Source of the DNA: Roseivirga sp. E12
GTDB taxonomy: Bacteria; Bacteroidota; Bacteroidia; Cytophagales; Cyclobacteriaceae
NCBI RefSeq assembly: GCF_017592825.1
Contig: NZ_JAGFMD010000006.1
Span: forward strand, 124,001 to 188,000
Length of the DNA stretch: 64,000 bases
Reading direction: 5' to 3'
This document shows positions 1 through 8,477 of this stretch, piece by piece. The notes under the pieces were generated by a model that was given only the letters and a program-made list of their open reading frames with translations, was not told the origin of the DNA and made no database searches. The position numbers and the translations under genes are program-made. How positions within the stretch are numbered: the first letter of the stretch is position 1; every line of letters starts with the position of its first letter.

Positions 1-377
1 ATGTTACCCTCTAAAATTTTCACTTCTTCAAAACCAAACTTTCCATTTGACTCAGGTCCTGGGCCGTAATCGCGATTTCTTATAGATTTGGCCCTTTTAC
101 TATCAAAAACCACTCTGATGTGCTTGTCATTAATTATTGATCTCAGGTCCTCTTGCAAAGCGTCTGCAAAAGATTCTTTAGTGGTGAATTGTTCATAGGC
201 ATTATCCTTGAGCTTACCCTTGATTAACTCGCTCATCGCCTCACCCTTTTCAGGGTAGACGTAATTCCGGTTCATAATATCGGCTAGCCGATTTACAATC
301 TTCTTCTTATTGAAATCCTGAGCTGACACTGCGAATGTCGATATGATCAAGGCGGAGAGAATTACGAGCTTCTTCAT
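1..377 (-). CDS. S41-family peptidase, N-terminal part (cut by window edge)
   Basis: Reading leftward from the ATG at 375-377 gives a signal peptide (MKKLVILSALIISTFAVSAQ) and then about 105 residues resembling the helical N-terminal domain of IRBP/tricorn-type S41 peptidases, including NRNYVYPEKGEAM and a later LRSIINDKHIRV. In that family this domain precedes the serine protease core, and the proteins are usually periplasmic or lipid-exposed C-terminal processing-type peptidases. The catalytic half lies beyond the window, so activity cannot be judged. The frame is open to base 1. It follows the MarR gene on the same strand with about 76 bases between them and may have its own promoter. Confidence 0.75.
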   Translation of the reverse strand, partial: MKKLVILSALIISTFAVSAQDFNKKKIVNRLADIMNRNYVYPEKGEAMSELIKGKLKDNAYEQFTTKESFADALQEDLRSIINDKHIRVVFDSKRAKSIRNRDYGPGPESNGKFGFEEVKILEGN

Positions 378-390
378 AAATGTATTTTAG

Positions 391-402
391 GTAAGTGCTT
401 AC
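391..402. promoter_or_regulatory. 12-bp perfect palindrome before the S41 peptidase gene
   Basis: GTAAGTGCTTAC reads the same on both strands and lies 14 bases before the S41 peptidase start. It could be an operator, for example for the adjacent MarR regulator, but a palindrome this short can arise by chance. The link to MarR is only positional. Confidence 0.22.
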
Positions 403-453
403 GTTTATAATTAAAATGAGTTTTATAAATAACACTTATTAACATTAGCGGGC

Positions 454-933
454 TTAACCCTTAGCGTTCACACGGTCGTACATCGATTGCTCATCTAAGG
501 CAGACTCGACTCTATCTAGTGTTGTCAACAGATCTCCTGCAGCCTCATTGAGGAGTTCGTCATTGGCAGCTTTGATACGCTCCCAAGTAGTGCTCATCTT
601 GTTGACCAATTGCTGACCTTTTGCCGAAAGTTTTAGAAGTCGCTTACGCTGGTCTGCAGTATCTTTCCGTTCTTCAGCCAGGCCTTTTTCTACCAAAACA
701 TTGGCTACTTGATTCACGGCAGGGTGCGTTTGTCTGAGCATAGTAGACAATTCTGTCACTGCCAGTTCTTCCCCATCCTTTAAGGCATAGATCATTGCAA
801 ACCATCGAGGTTCGAAGTCGAAAGCCGATTCTTTATAAATCTGCGCGACATCACGAGCCAAGCGTTCGCTAAGGTTTTTTAGACGAGTAGCCAGTGCGAG
901 GCTACCAAGTTCTTCTATGATATTTCTTTCCAA
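454..933 (-). CDS. MarR-family winged-helix transcriptional regulator
   Basis: This 159-residue protein has the helical dimerisation ends and central winged helix of MarR regulators. ELSTMLRQTHPAVNQVANVL is the recognition-helix region and KDTADQRKRLLKLSAKGQQL is the wing with its DxRxR-type signature. The N-terminus (LGSLALATRLKNLSERLARD) matches a MarR subgroup common in Bacteroidota. The only start that keeps this conserved beginning is a TTG directly after the TAA of the upstream propeller gene (TAATTG), so translation is probably coupled. The ligand and targets are unknown; the coupled gene may be part of what it controls. Confidence 0.88.
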   Translation of the reverse strand: MERNIIEELGSLALATRLKNLSERLARDVAQIYKESAFDFEPRWFAMIYALKDGEELAVTELSTMLRQTHPAVNQVANVLVEKGLAEERKDTADQRKRLLKLSAKGQQLVNKMSTTWERIKAANDELLNEAAGDLLTTLDRVESALDEQSMYDRVNAKG

Positions 934-3900
934 TTATTTCTTCTTTTTGGGTGCTATAAAAGGCACTCTTTCGGTGCGGATCAGCTCTGTAAGATCTTCC
1001 AAGCCTTTCTCAATCGCCTTTGCTTGTTCCATCACGGTATCATACTTCACCGTCATATCTGTCACACGTTGTTTTTGCCCGTTTGTAATTGGCGGTTCAA
1101 TTCCGTCAATTGTACCATAAATATGCAGCAGCTGGACTTCTAGCTTATTCTCAAAGTTGATCACATCTTGAAAGGTCTTCTGCTTTGGCTGCACCATTTC
1201 TGCTTCTGAAGTATTAATCAATTCCAACACTTCATCTGCCTTTTCATGTACAGAAGCATAATCCTCTTTAGAAATCCTTGATTTCAAATCATTGATTTGC
1301 GATCTGATCGAACGAATATCATTGGCCTTCTCCTGAAGGCCTTCTATCATCTTTCTTACCCCTTCTAAATACGATTGTTGCGTAGTATAATCATTATCAT
1401 TCGCCTCCCATCGCGGATCTGGGTTGATGGTCACATCCTTTTCTACTACAGCCTCTCCATAGGTGAAAGTCACTTTGTAATCGCCAGGCGCCACACGGTG
1501 ACCACCAGCACCTAAGCCTACAAATACACCATCAACTCCCTTAAAATTGGTCATAGATAAGTTCCAATTGAATCTGTTCATTCCAGACTTCTTGGTGATT
1601 TTCTCTTGACGATCTTTTGAATCCGTTGAGAATGACCTCACCAAGCTGCCTTGGGCATTTTTGAACTCAACTTTGAGATTCAATGAATCAACATTCTCCT
1701 TGATGTAATACATGATAGAGAAGCCAGGGTATGGATTCTGACCTATTGATCTGTTGCCTGTTCTAAAAGCATTGTCCCGAATGGCATTCTCCGGTTCGTA
1801 AACATAAAAGTCTGCGTTGGCTGCTTGACTCAGTTCGTAAAGTGGATTCAAATCATCCATTACCCAGAAAGCACGGCCTTGGGTGGCGATGATAAGATCA
1901 TTGCCATGTACCATCAAATCAGTGATCGGCACGATGGGTAGGTTTCTTTGGAATTCATTCCACTTTACACCACCATCAAAGGATACATAGAGTCCCAATT
2001 CAGTTCCTGCAAAAAGCAAGTCCTTTTGTTTTGGGTCTTCCCTAACCACTCTGACATGCGCCTCATCGGCAATGCCATTCACCATTCTGTTCCAAGATTG
2101 TCCATAGTCAGTCGACTTGAAGATATGCGGAGTAAAGTCATTGAACTTATACTTATTAAAAGCCACATATACTGTGCCCGGATCGTGAGGAGAAACTTCG
2201 ATTTGGTTGATCATTCCGTCACCAGTATTTGGAATGGTAATCTCTGTCCAATTAGCACCACCATCCTTTGTAATATGAAGCATACCATCGTCAGCACCCG
2301 TGTAAATCACTTCTGGTGTATGTGGTGATTCTGCTACATAATAGATAGCATGATAAATCTCGCCACCGGCTCCTTCATTGGTGATGGGGCCTCCACCCCA
2401 ATTGATTTTTGTACTGTCATTTCTAGTCAAATCCGGGCTGATCTCTTCCCAAGTAATCCCTCGGTTAGAAGTCTTTAATAGCTTATTTCCAGCGTGATAG
2501 ATTACAGAAGGATCATGTTTCGAAGCGATAATCGGAGCGTTCCAATTGAAGCGATATTTTACATCTCTCGGGTTAGTACCCAAACCCTGAAAAGGATAGG
2601 CCATTACGTCTTTGGTCTGCTTTGTCTTCGCATTCCATTCGTCAATAATACCTTGATAGCAGCCAGAATATACGTATTTAGGGTCTTTTGGGTCGAAAGC
2701 TGAGTAGGCACTCTCACAACCTCCTACTGAGAAAAAGTCCTCATTGCTAATACCACCACCATTAACCCGAGATGGAATGGAAACCGAACTATTGTCTTGC
2801 TGACCGCCATAAATACGATAAGGGAATTGCATATCGGCATTCACTCGATAGAACTGTGCTGTTGGCTGATTGTCTTGACGTGACCAGTCCTTACCTCCGT
2901 TGATGGAGACGTTGGCTCCTCCATCATTCGCATTGATCATGTATTGTGGATGTTCAGGGTTGACCCACACCTGATGATTATCACCATGTGGCGTACCTAA
3001 ATTCACAAATGTCTTTCCATTATCAGTAGACTGCACCAAAGGAGCATTCATGATAAAAACACCTTCTTCATCTGTCGGATGTGCCTGAATGTGCATATAG
3101 TACCAAGAGCGCGCTCTTAGCAAGCGATCGGGATTGATCAACCTCCAATTTTTCCCACCATTATCCGATCGGTAAAGACCGCCCTTATCGGCTTCGATAA
3201 TTGCCCAAACTTTATTCGGGTTAGCACGCGAAACGGAAACCCCAATTTTTCCCATCACCCCTTTCGGAAGCCCCTTCGAGAGTTTTTTCCAAGTCAAACC
3301 GCCATCAACGGATTTCCAAATACCACTACCTGGGCCTCCACTTTGAACTTTCCAAGGGTACCTTCTATGGTCCCAGTAAGCAGCATAGATGATTCTTGGG
3401 TTGGTCATATCCATGCTCAAGTCACTAATTCCTGAGTTTTCGTCTACATAATGAACCTTCGTCCAGGTTTGACCACCATCTTCAGAGCGATAAATACCCC
3501 TGTCTTCGGTAGCTCCATATGGACTTCCCTGAGCACCAACAATCACGATATCGGGATTATCAGGATGCACTACGATCTTAGAAATCTGCCTTGTTTTTTC
3601 AAGGCCAATATGACTCCATGTCTTACCAGCATCAGTCGACTTATAGATGCCATCACCATGAGAAGTCATCACCCCTCGGACTGGTGCTTCACCCATACCA
3701 ACATAGACTACATTGGGGTCAGACTCAGATACTGCAATTGCTCCTACCGAAGCGGTATTAAAAAAGCCATCGGAAATATTGAACCAACTTTCACCAGCAT
3801 CATCGGTTTTCCAGACACCTCCTGTTGCTCCCATATAATAGGTCATCGGGTCTTGAACAACCCCTGCCACTGCAGTAGCTCTGCCCCCTCGAAATGGACC

Positions 3901-4053
3901 GACCAGACGGAATTCCATCGCATTATATAATGCGGTGTCGTAAGATACGCCTCGTGGCTCTTGAGTTTTGCGCTTGCGTCTTTGGGCAAAAGACTCAGGT
4001 AAGGAAATCAATAGGATCAGGCCTGCTAACAATAGCGAACGGAGCACTCTCAT
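934..4053 (-). CDS. Secreted Vps10/sortilin-like beta-propeller (BNR repeat) protein
   Basis: A protein of about 1039 residues with a clear signal peptide if translation begins at the ATG at 4051-4053 (MRVLRSLLLAGLILLISLPESFAQ). An upstream in-frame GTG at 4095 would give an awkward extension. The body has many BNR/Asp-box repeats (for example STDAGKTWSHIG, SEDGGQTWTKV, STDNGKTFVNLG), typical of sortilin-like ten-bladed propellers often annotated loosely as 'glycosyl hydrolase'. The last 200 residues include an FlgD-like beta domain (APGDYKVTFTYGEAVVEKDV) and a helical tail ending in a lysine run. No catalytic residues can be named. It is presumably periplasmic or exported and is co-transcribed with the MarR gene. 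Confidence 0.85.
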   Translation of the reverse strand: MRVLRSLLLAGLILLISLPESFAQRRKRKTQEPRGVSYDTALYNAMEFRLVGPFRGGRATAVAGVVQDPMTYYMGATGGVWKTDDAGESWFNISDGFFNTASVGAIAVSESDPNVVYVGMGEAPVRGVMTSHGDGIYKSTDAGKTWSHIGLEKTRQISKIVVHPDNPDIVIVGAQGSPYGATEDRGIYRSEDGGQTWTKVHYVDENSGISDLSMDMTNPRIIYAAYWDHRRYPWKVQSGGPGSGIWKSVDGGLTWKKLSKGLPKGVMGKIGVSVSRANPNKVWAIIEADKGGLYRSDNGGKNWRLINPDRLLRARSWYYMHIQAHPTDEEGVFIMNAPLVQSTDNGKTFVNLGTPHGDNHQVWVNPEHPQYMINANDGGANVSINGGKDWSRQDNQPTAQFYRVNADMQFPYRIYGGQQDNSSVSIPSRVNGGGISNEDFFSVGGCESAYSAFDPKDPKYVYSGCYQGIIDEWNAKTKQTKDVMAYPFQGLGTNPRDVKYRFNWNAPIIASKHDPSVIYHAGNKLLKTSNRGITWEEISPDLTRNDSTKINWGGGPITNEGAGGEIYHAIYYVAESPHTPEVIYTGADDGMLHITKDGGANWTEITIPNTGDGMINQIEVSPHDPGTVYVAFNKYKFNDFTPHIFKSTDYGQSWNRMVNGIADEAHVRVVREDPKQKDLLFAGTELGLYVSFDGGVKWNEFQRNLPIVPITDLMVHGNDLIIATQGRAFWVMDDLNPLYELSQAANADFYVYEPENAIRDNAFRTGNRSIGQNPYPGFSIMYYIKENVDSLNLKVEFKNAQGSLVRSFSTDSKDRQEKITKKSGMNRFNWNLSMTNFKGVDGVFVGLGAGGHRVAPGDYKVTFTYGEAVVEKDVTINPDPRWEANDNDYTTQQSYLEGVRKMIEGLQEKANDIRSIRSQINDLKSRISKEDYASVHEKADEVLELINTSEAEMVQPKQKTFQDVINFENKLEVQLLHIYGTIDGIEPPITNGQKQRVTDMTVKYDTVMEQAKAIEKGLEDLTELIRTERVPFIAPKKKK

Positions 4054-4156
4054 GAATTTTGGTTTAAGGTTGTGTCTCAAGATAGTCATTGCCACCAGTA
4101 AAAACCAACGTCATTTTGATAGGTGATTTTGTATATTCGAACAAACAGTCATTCCT

Positions 4157-4675
4157 ATGAAGTCAAGGCCCTATTTATACTTATTAATGCTGTCACTGGT
4201 ATTGGTTTTTTCTTGCCAAGAAAATGGCGATAAGCCAAATCATGAGGAAGAAACGATCACACGATTTGAACGCGATGGCTCCTCAATACTGAAAGGTGTA
4301 AAAGTACCTGATGGTAAGAGCATGTATTTTGCCAGTGGTATTGTGGCGACCGAGAAGGATGCGAATAAACCCGTGGGTGACCGGGGCCGCTTTGGTGATA
4401 CTTATGATCAAAGTGTGAGCGCACTGAAACGAATTCAAAGTTATCTGGGCGAACAAGGCTTAAGTTTAAAGGATGTGATCGCCATGAAAGTTTATGTGGC
4501 TCCCGATCCTGAGAACGATAATAAACCAGATTTTCAAGCCTGGTTCAAAGCCTATGGGGAATACTTCGGCAATCAGGAAAACCCCAATAAAGTAGCCCGA
4601 TCGACTATTGGTGTGTATACCCTAGTTGACCCCAATAAATTTATAGAAATAGAAGTTAGAGCCGTTTACCCATAA
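4157..4675 (+). CDS. RidA/YjgF-family lipoprotein
   Basis: 172 residues. A lipoprotein signal (LVLVFSCQ, Cys near residue 20) is followed by a RidA-like domain: YFASGIVATEKD, then SLKDVIAMKVYVAP, VARSTIGVYTLV and IEIEVRAVYP. The Arg of VARST sits where RidA enzymes bind the carboxylate of imine substrates. Cytosolic RidA hydrolyses reactive enamines/imines, and exported lipidated versions are common in Bacteroidota but their substrates are not known. It ends 5 bases before the M61 peptidase gene, so the two are probably one operon. It diverges from the propeller gene across about 100 bases that must hold both promoters. Confidence 0.85.
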   Translation: MKSRPYLYLLMLSLVLVFSCQENGDKPNHEEETITRFERDGSSILKGVKVPDGKSMYFASGIVATEKDANKPVGDRGRFGDTYDQSVSALKRIQSYLGEQGLSLKDVIAMKVYVAPDPENDNKPDFQAWFKAYGEYFGNQENPNKVARSTIGVYTLVDPNKFIEIEVRAVYP

Positions 4676-4680
4676 TCATC

Positions 4681-6486
4681 ATGAAACTCAAATCAACACT
4701 TTTAGCCCTTATCAGTCTAATAACTTTTAGCATACAAGGGCAGACACACAATGAGTATGAAGTCTCTTTTGACAATAGAGTTCATCACGAAGCTCATATC
4801 AAAGTCAAGTTCTCCAACCTTGAAAACAAAGTATTGGAGATAAGAATGAGCCGAAGCTCTCCTGGACGATATGCGGTACATGAATTTGCCAAGAATGTTT
4901 ACGCAGTCAAAGCAACGGATGGTAAGGGGAATGCGCTCGCGGTTACGAGGTCAAACCCAAGCCAATGGGATGTTGCTGGACATGATGGTACAGTAAACTT
5001 TGAATATACATTGTATGCTAATCGCGCTGGCGGAACTTACTCTGGTGTGGATGAAACACATGCTCACTTTAATATCCCGGCCACTTTTGTTTGGGCAAGA
5101 AACCTTGGGCATAGACCAGTGACTGTAAAGTATAATCTGCCGGAGGGTTCCAACTGGAAGGTTGCTACGCAAATGAAGAACATGGGTAATGATACCTATT
5201 ACGCCCCTGACACTTATTATTTTATGGACAGTCCAACAGAGATTGCTGACTTTCATTTGAGAGAGCGAATGATTGATGGACAGAACGTTAGACTGGCGCT
5301 TCATACTCCTGCCAGCGATGAGGAAGTCGATACGTATTTTGAGGAAGTCGTGAAGATCGTTGAGCAGCAGGCAGCAGTTTTTGGAGAGCTACCTAAGTTC
5401 GATTTTGGTGAATACACTTTCTTGTCTTGCTACGTGCCAAACGCCAGTGGTGATGGTATGGAGCATCGAAACTCTACCTACGTGGTAAGTGGCAAGTCTG
5501 CAAGTCGACCTTTGGGAAATACCTCTATGGGTACCATTTCACATGAGTTTTTCCATGCCTGGAATGTTGAGAGAATCAGACCTGCTTCTTTAGAACCTTT
5601 CGATTTTGAAGATGCCAATATGAGTGGAGAGCTCTGGTTTGCCGAAGGATTTACCAGTTACTATACTAACCTCATCCGTGCGCGTTCAGGAAACATTACA
5701 AAAGAACAATATGTAAACGGACTTGGCGGGGCTGTAAGCTATGTTATCAATGCACCAGGAAGGAAGTATTTCAACCCGATTGAGATGAGCTACCGTGCTC
5801 CGTTTGTAGATGCCGCAGCGTCTATAGACCCGACCAACAACAGCAACATCTTTATATCTTACTATACCTACGGATCAGTCATTGGCTTGGCCCTAGATAT
5901 GTCATTGCGCACCATGGATAATGGAAAAAGCTTGGATGGTTATATGCAGCATGTCTGGAAGACCCATGGCAAACCCGAGATCCCATATGCCGTGAAAGAC
6001 CTTGAAGCAAGACTCGCAGAATATGCTGGAGATGCATTTTCCAAAGAGTTCTTTGGTAAATACATCTTTGATAGTCAAATGCCAGACTACGAAGGGCTTT
6101 TTGAGCAAATGGGCGTAAGTTTCGAAAACCCCAACGCGGGTCAAGTTTCACTTGGTGCTAACCTTAGAATGGTAGATGGTACAGCCCGATTAACAAGCAA
6201 CGCCATTGTCGGTTCTCCTCTTTACGAAGCGGGAATAGAGCGAGAAGATAAGATCTTGAGTATCGCAGGAAAGCGCATGGAAGATGTGGAAGGAAGAATC
6301 AATATTTCAGAAATTTTATTGCAATACAAACCTGGAGACCGCATAGAAATTGGCATTGACCGATGGGGTGAAAAAATGAACAAAGCTGTAGTGTTAGGCG
6401 AAAACCAAAACAAGCGCAGCTCATGGAATGCCGATGCCTCATCAGCTGCCAAAAAAAGAAGAGAGGATTGGTTGAGTAAGAAGTAA
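4681..6486 (+). CDS. M61-family glycyl aminopeptidase with PDZ domain
   Basis: 601 residues with a signal peptide (cleavage near SIQGQ). The zinc site is HEFFHAWN at residues 288-295 with the third ligand Glu322 in WFAEGFTSYY. GMEHRNST (259-266) is the conserved M61 strand before the metal site. The N-terminal 180 residues form the beta-rich M61 N-domain. A PDZ-like domain follows at about 480-570 (GSPLYEAGIEREDKILSIAG). M61 enzymes remove N-terminal Gly/Ala from peptides, here probably in the periplasm. Length and domain order are normal for the family. No terminator hairpin is obvious after it; the repeat cluster begins about 60 bases downstream. Confidence 0.92.
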   Translation: MKLKSTLLALISLITFSIQGQTHNEYEVSFDNRVHHEAHIKVKFSNLENKVLEIRMSRSSPGRYAVHEFAKNVYAVKATDGKGNALAVTRSNPSQWDVAGHDGTVNFEYTLYANRAGGTYSGVDETHAHFNIPATFVWARNLGHRPVTVKYNLPEGSNWKVATQMKNMGNDTYYAPDTYYFMDSPTEIADFHLRERMIDGQNVRLALHTPASDEEVDTYFEEVVKIVEQQAAVFGELPKFDFGEYTFLSCYVPNASGDGMEHRNSTYVVSGKSASRPLGNTSMGTISHEFFHAWNVERIRPASLEPFDFEDANMSGELWFAEGFTSYYTNLIRARSGNITKEQYVNGLGGAVSYVINAPGRKYFNPIEMSYRAPFVDAAASIDPTNNSNIFISYYTYGSVIGLALDMSLRTMDNGKSLDGYMQHVWKTHGKPEIPYAVKDLEARLAEYAGDAFSKEFFGKYIFDSQMPDYEGLFEQMGVSFENPNAGQVSLGANLRMVDGTARLTSNAIVGSPLYEAGIEREDKILSIAGKRMEDVEGRINISEILLQYKPGDRIEIGIDRWGEKMNKAVVLGENQNKRSSWNADASSAAKKRREDWLSKK

Positions 6487-6548
6487 AGTATGGCATTTAT
6501 TGGTACCCATCCACTAAGTAAAACTAAAAACAGAGAAATATAGCACAT

Positions 6549-6690
6549 TCTCTTTCTATCCCGAGCGTGGCCGAGGGAACCTGAAGAATGTATAAGTCCT
6601 CTCCTCAAGGTCGAGATAAAAAAGGGAGGTACAAAATTAATGGAGAGCATAAGACACTCTCTTTTCATCCCGAGTGACACCGAGGGAACT
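6549..6690. repeat. REP-like repeat cluster, left flank (order A-B-A)
   Basis: Three elements. Unit A (6549-6580) has TATCCCGAGCGTGGCCGAGG. Unit B (6599-6622) has CTCCTCAAGGTCGAGAT. A second, diverged unit A (6657-6690) has CATCCCGAGTGACACCGAGG. The A unit has short GGGA/TCCC inverted ends and translates to the FYPERSRG peptide seen in many spurious Bacteroidota ORFs. The cluster ends 6 bases before the GIY-YIG start codon. Confidence 0.8.
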
Positions 6691-6696
6691 TAGCTC

Positions 6697-7038
6697 ATGA
6701 AACCAACATACTACATATACATCACTACTAACCCTGATAAAACTGTCTTATACATTGGGCGAACTGACAACCTTTGCCAAAGACTCACTGAGCATTGGTT
6801 ATCACGTGGCTCAAATGAGAATTTTGCCGGAAAGTACTACTGCTATAACCTAGTTTACTTTGAGGAAACGCCTTATGTATTAAATGCCATTGCCAGAGAA
6901 AAGCAGCTAAAAAAATGGAGAAGGTCGAAGAAAGAATGGTTGATTAATCAATCGAATCCCAAATGGACTTTTCTGAATAATGAATTAATGGAATGGCCAC
7001 CCAAAGACCCTTTTCATAGGAAGGAATTTTATGAATAA
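6697..7038 (+). CDS. GIY-YIG single-domain endonuclease (UPF0213/YhbQ-like)
   Basis: 113 residues. The GIY-YIG fold is visible as YYIYITTN ... LYIGRTDNLCQRLTEH near residues 5-33, where the two motif strands read YIY and YIG and the helix carries the catalytic-type Arg. REKQLKKWRRSKKEWLI at about 68-84 contains the conserved Glu. The tail (NPKWTFLNNEL) is typical of a small Bacteroidota subfamily. These proteins are structure-related nucleases with unproven cellular roles. Repeat elements lie immediately on both sides, the left one 6 bases from the start codon. The gene could be part of a mobile repeat unit; nuclease activity is inferred from the family. Confidence 0.85.
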   Translation: MKPTYYIYITTNPDKTVLYIGRTDNLCQRLTEHWLSRGSNENFAGKYYCYNLVYFEETPYVLNAIAREKQLKKWRRSKKEWLINQSNPKWTFLNNELMEWPPKDPFHRKEFYE

Positions 7039-7066
7039 GCCCTCTTCAAGAGAGATATGTGATCAA

Positions 7067-7191
7067 TAGCCGAGGGAACTTAACTAGATGCATAAGGCCT
7101 CTCCACAAGGTCGAGGTAAAAAGAGTACCCTATAAAAGACAGCGCGAAACTAGCACGCTCCCTTTCTATCCCGAGCGTAGCCGAGGGAACT
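7067..7191. repeat. REP-like repeat cluster, right flank (partial A, B, A)
   Basis: A partial A unit (7067-7080, TAGCCGAGGGAACT) is followed by unit B (7098-7124, CTCCACAAGGTCGAGGT) and a full A unit (7158-7191, TATCCCGAGCGTAGCCGAGG). The B-to-A spacing (about 60 bases) equals that of the left cluster and of the pair near 15.5 kb. The cluster fills the gap between the nuclease gene and the end of the fic gene. Confidence 0.78.
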
Positions 7192-7211
7192 CAAGTGTAA
7201 TGAGAGAGGTA

Positions 7212-8318
7212 TTAAGTCAGTTTCAACTGATAGCTCGTGCTTCTTCCGCCTTCTGCTGATTTCACCAAAACTTCCTTTTTCAAAAGATCATTGATATCTC
7301 TACCAGCGGTGTCTTGAGAACACTTGCACATCTTGGCCCACTTAGAGGATGTCAGTTTGCCAAAGAATCCGTCAAAGAGCTTATTAACCATCTTTGACTG
7401 CCTTTCATTAAATGGTGTACTGGCATGCTTCTCCCAGAATTTCGCCTTTTGTACTGTCGTCTGTAATAACTCTCCACTGGCTTCGACTGCCTTTTCCAGG
7501 CAGTCTATAAACCACATCAGCCAATTGGTGATATTAAGATTGCCTTTTTGCGTTTGCTCCAAGATATCATAATACTGCTGCCGTTGGTTTCGGATCTCTG
7601 CTGACAAGCTGTAAAACCTTTGGCTACTGTCATCGGCTCTAGCCAATAGCATATCACCAACTGCCCTGGCCATTCTTCCGTTGCCATCATCAAATGGATG
7701 AATAGTAACAAACCATAAGTGAGCGATAGCGGCTTTCAAAACAGGGTCGTAAGGGCTTGGTTTGTTAAGCCAGTCCAAAAAACTGGACATCTCAGCCTCA
7801 AGGAGATTTGAAGCTGGAGCTTCAAAGTGTACCCTCTCTTTACCCAACGGACCAGAAACAACTTGCATTGGATCATTTGGTAAATTATCCCTCCACTTAC
7901 CAACTACTATCGGAACCCCTCCAGACGTACTCGTAGGGAACAAAAGTTTGTGCCAGTTAAAGAGTCTCTGTTTTGTAAGCTTCTTTTCATGATTTCTTGT
8001 GGCATCCAGAGTCATTTCAACCACTCCATCAACATGCCTGTCTGAAGGAACAAGGCCAGCTATTTCAAGCCCTAGTTTTCTAGCTACAGATGAACGTACT
8101 TGGTCATGATCGAGCATTTCACCCTCAATTTCACTCGATTTGGTTACATCTGATATGAGTGTATTCAGGCTGGCCTCTATTTTCAAGGTAAAGCCAAGTC
8201 CCTCCATCTTACCCAAAAGGTATCCTTGCTTGTTCCTTACCTGAACAAGCCTTTCTAGTACTTGAGCTTTATCCCAAGTGAAATTTGGCCAATCTTTTAG
8301 CTGATGAACATATTTCAT
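7212..8318 (-). CDS. Fic-domain AMP-transferase with N-terminal DUF4172 and C-terminal winged helix
   Basis: 368 residues. The Fic active site is complete: HPFDDGNGR at residues 207-215. SSEIEG (61-66) fits the inhibitory-helix pattern [S/T]xxxE[G/N] placed N-terminally, so it is a self-inhibited class II Fic protein. Residues 1-85 resemble the DUF4172 domain that precedes Fic in this group. About residues 315-368 look like a winged helix (WAKMCKCSQDTAGRDINDLL, then a Gly-rich wing). Fic enzymes transfer AMP to protein hydroxyls; the target is unknown. The repeats directly upstream suggest the winged helix controls its own promoter. It is monocistronic. Confidence 0.9.
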   Translation of the reverse strand: MKYVHQLKDWPNFTWDKAQVLERLVQVRNKQGYLLGKMEGLGFTLKIEASLNTLISDVTKSSEIEGEMLDHDQVRSSVARKLGLEIAGLVPSDRHVDGVVEMTLDATRNHEKKLTKQRLFNWHKLLFPTSTSGGVPIVVGKWRDNLPNDPMQVVSGPLGKERVHFEAPASNLLEAEMSSFLDWLNKPSPYDPVLKAAIAHLWFVTIHPFDDGNGRMARAVGDMLLARADDSSQRFYSLSAEIRNQRQQYYDILEQTQKGNLNITNWLMWFIDCLEKAVEASGELLQTTVQKAKFWEKHASTPFNERQSKMVNKLFDGFFGKLTSSKWAKMCKCSQDTAGRDINDLLKKEVLVKSAEGGRSTSYQLKLT

Positions 8319-8416
8319 ATTCTCCGCAAATTATACGGTGAATGTAATAATTATTCTCCGCATCACAAATATAATCTCCGCATTATTTGCAGAGATTATA
8401 TTTCATATTCTCCGCA
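8319..8416 (-). promoter_or_regulatory. Operator-like repeat array upstream of fic
   Basis: The ten-base word ATTCTCCGCA occurs at 8319-8328, 8353-8362 and 8407-8416, with a variant AATCTCCGCA at 8373-8382 and a near-inverted copy TGCAGAGATT at 8388-8397. A 20-base stretch (8311-8330) is repeated exactly at 8399-8418. The copies cover the start codon region and about 100 bases before it. This is the pattern of an operator cluster for an autoregulator, with the winged helix of the Fic protein as the obvious candidate. Confidence 0.6.
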
Positions 8417-8421
8417 AAAAT

Positions 8422-8461
8422 AAAAAACACCACTGAACCCATAAGTTCAAGTGGTGTTTTA
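8422..8461 (-). terminator. Rho-independent terminator after clpB
   Basis: The arms AACACCACT and AGTGGTGTT, extended by GAAC/GTTC, close a six-base loop. They are flanked by an A-run on the left and a T-run on the right, so the hairpin could work in both directions. It lies 17 bases past the clpB stop. Confidence 0.8.
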
Positions 8462-8477
8462 CTATTTAGGAAGAAGT

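Larger units (their letters stand above)
6549..7191. mobile_element. Candidate REP-like element: GIY-YIG gene bounded by A-B-A repeat clusters
   Basis: The GIY-YIG nuclease gene sits exactly between two clusters of the same two repeat units, A-B-A on the left and a partial A, then B, then A on the right. Another B-A pair lies alone at 15443-15530. The arrangement resembles bacterial REP elements and their associated nuclease gene. No terminal direct repeats or target duplication could be identified, so mobility is inferred. Confidence 0.35.

Noticed and set aside
3451-3930. Long plus-strand open frame inside the propeller gene
   Set aside because: It is antisense to a well-supported protein with BNR repeats and has no protein-like motifs; similar shadow frames occur in clpB, rlmN and others.
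7059-7259. Short open frame containing FYPERSRG
   Set aside because: It is translation of the repeat units, not a gene.
8311-8418. Repeat array before fic considered as a CRISPR
   Set aside because: Repeats are 10 bases, unevenly spaced, one is inverted, and no cas genes are present; operator array is the better reading.
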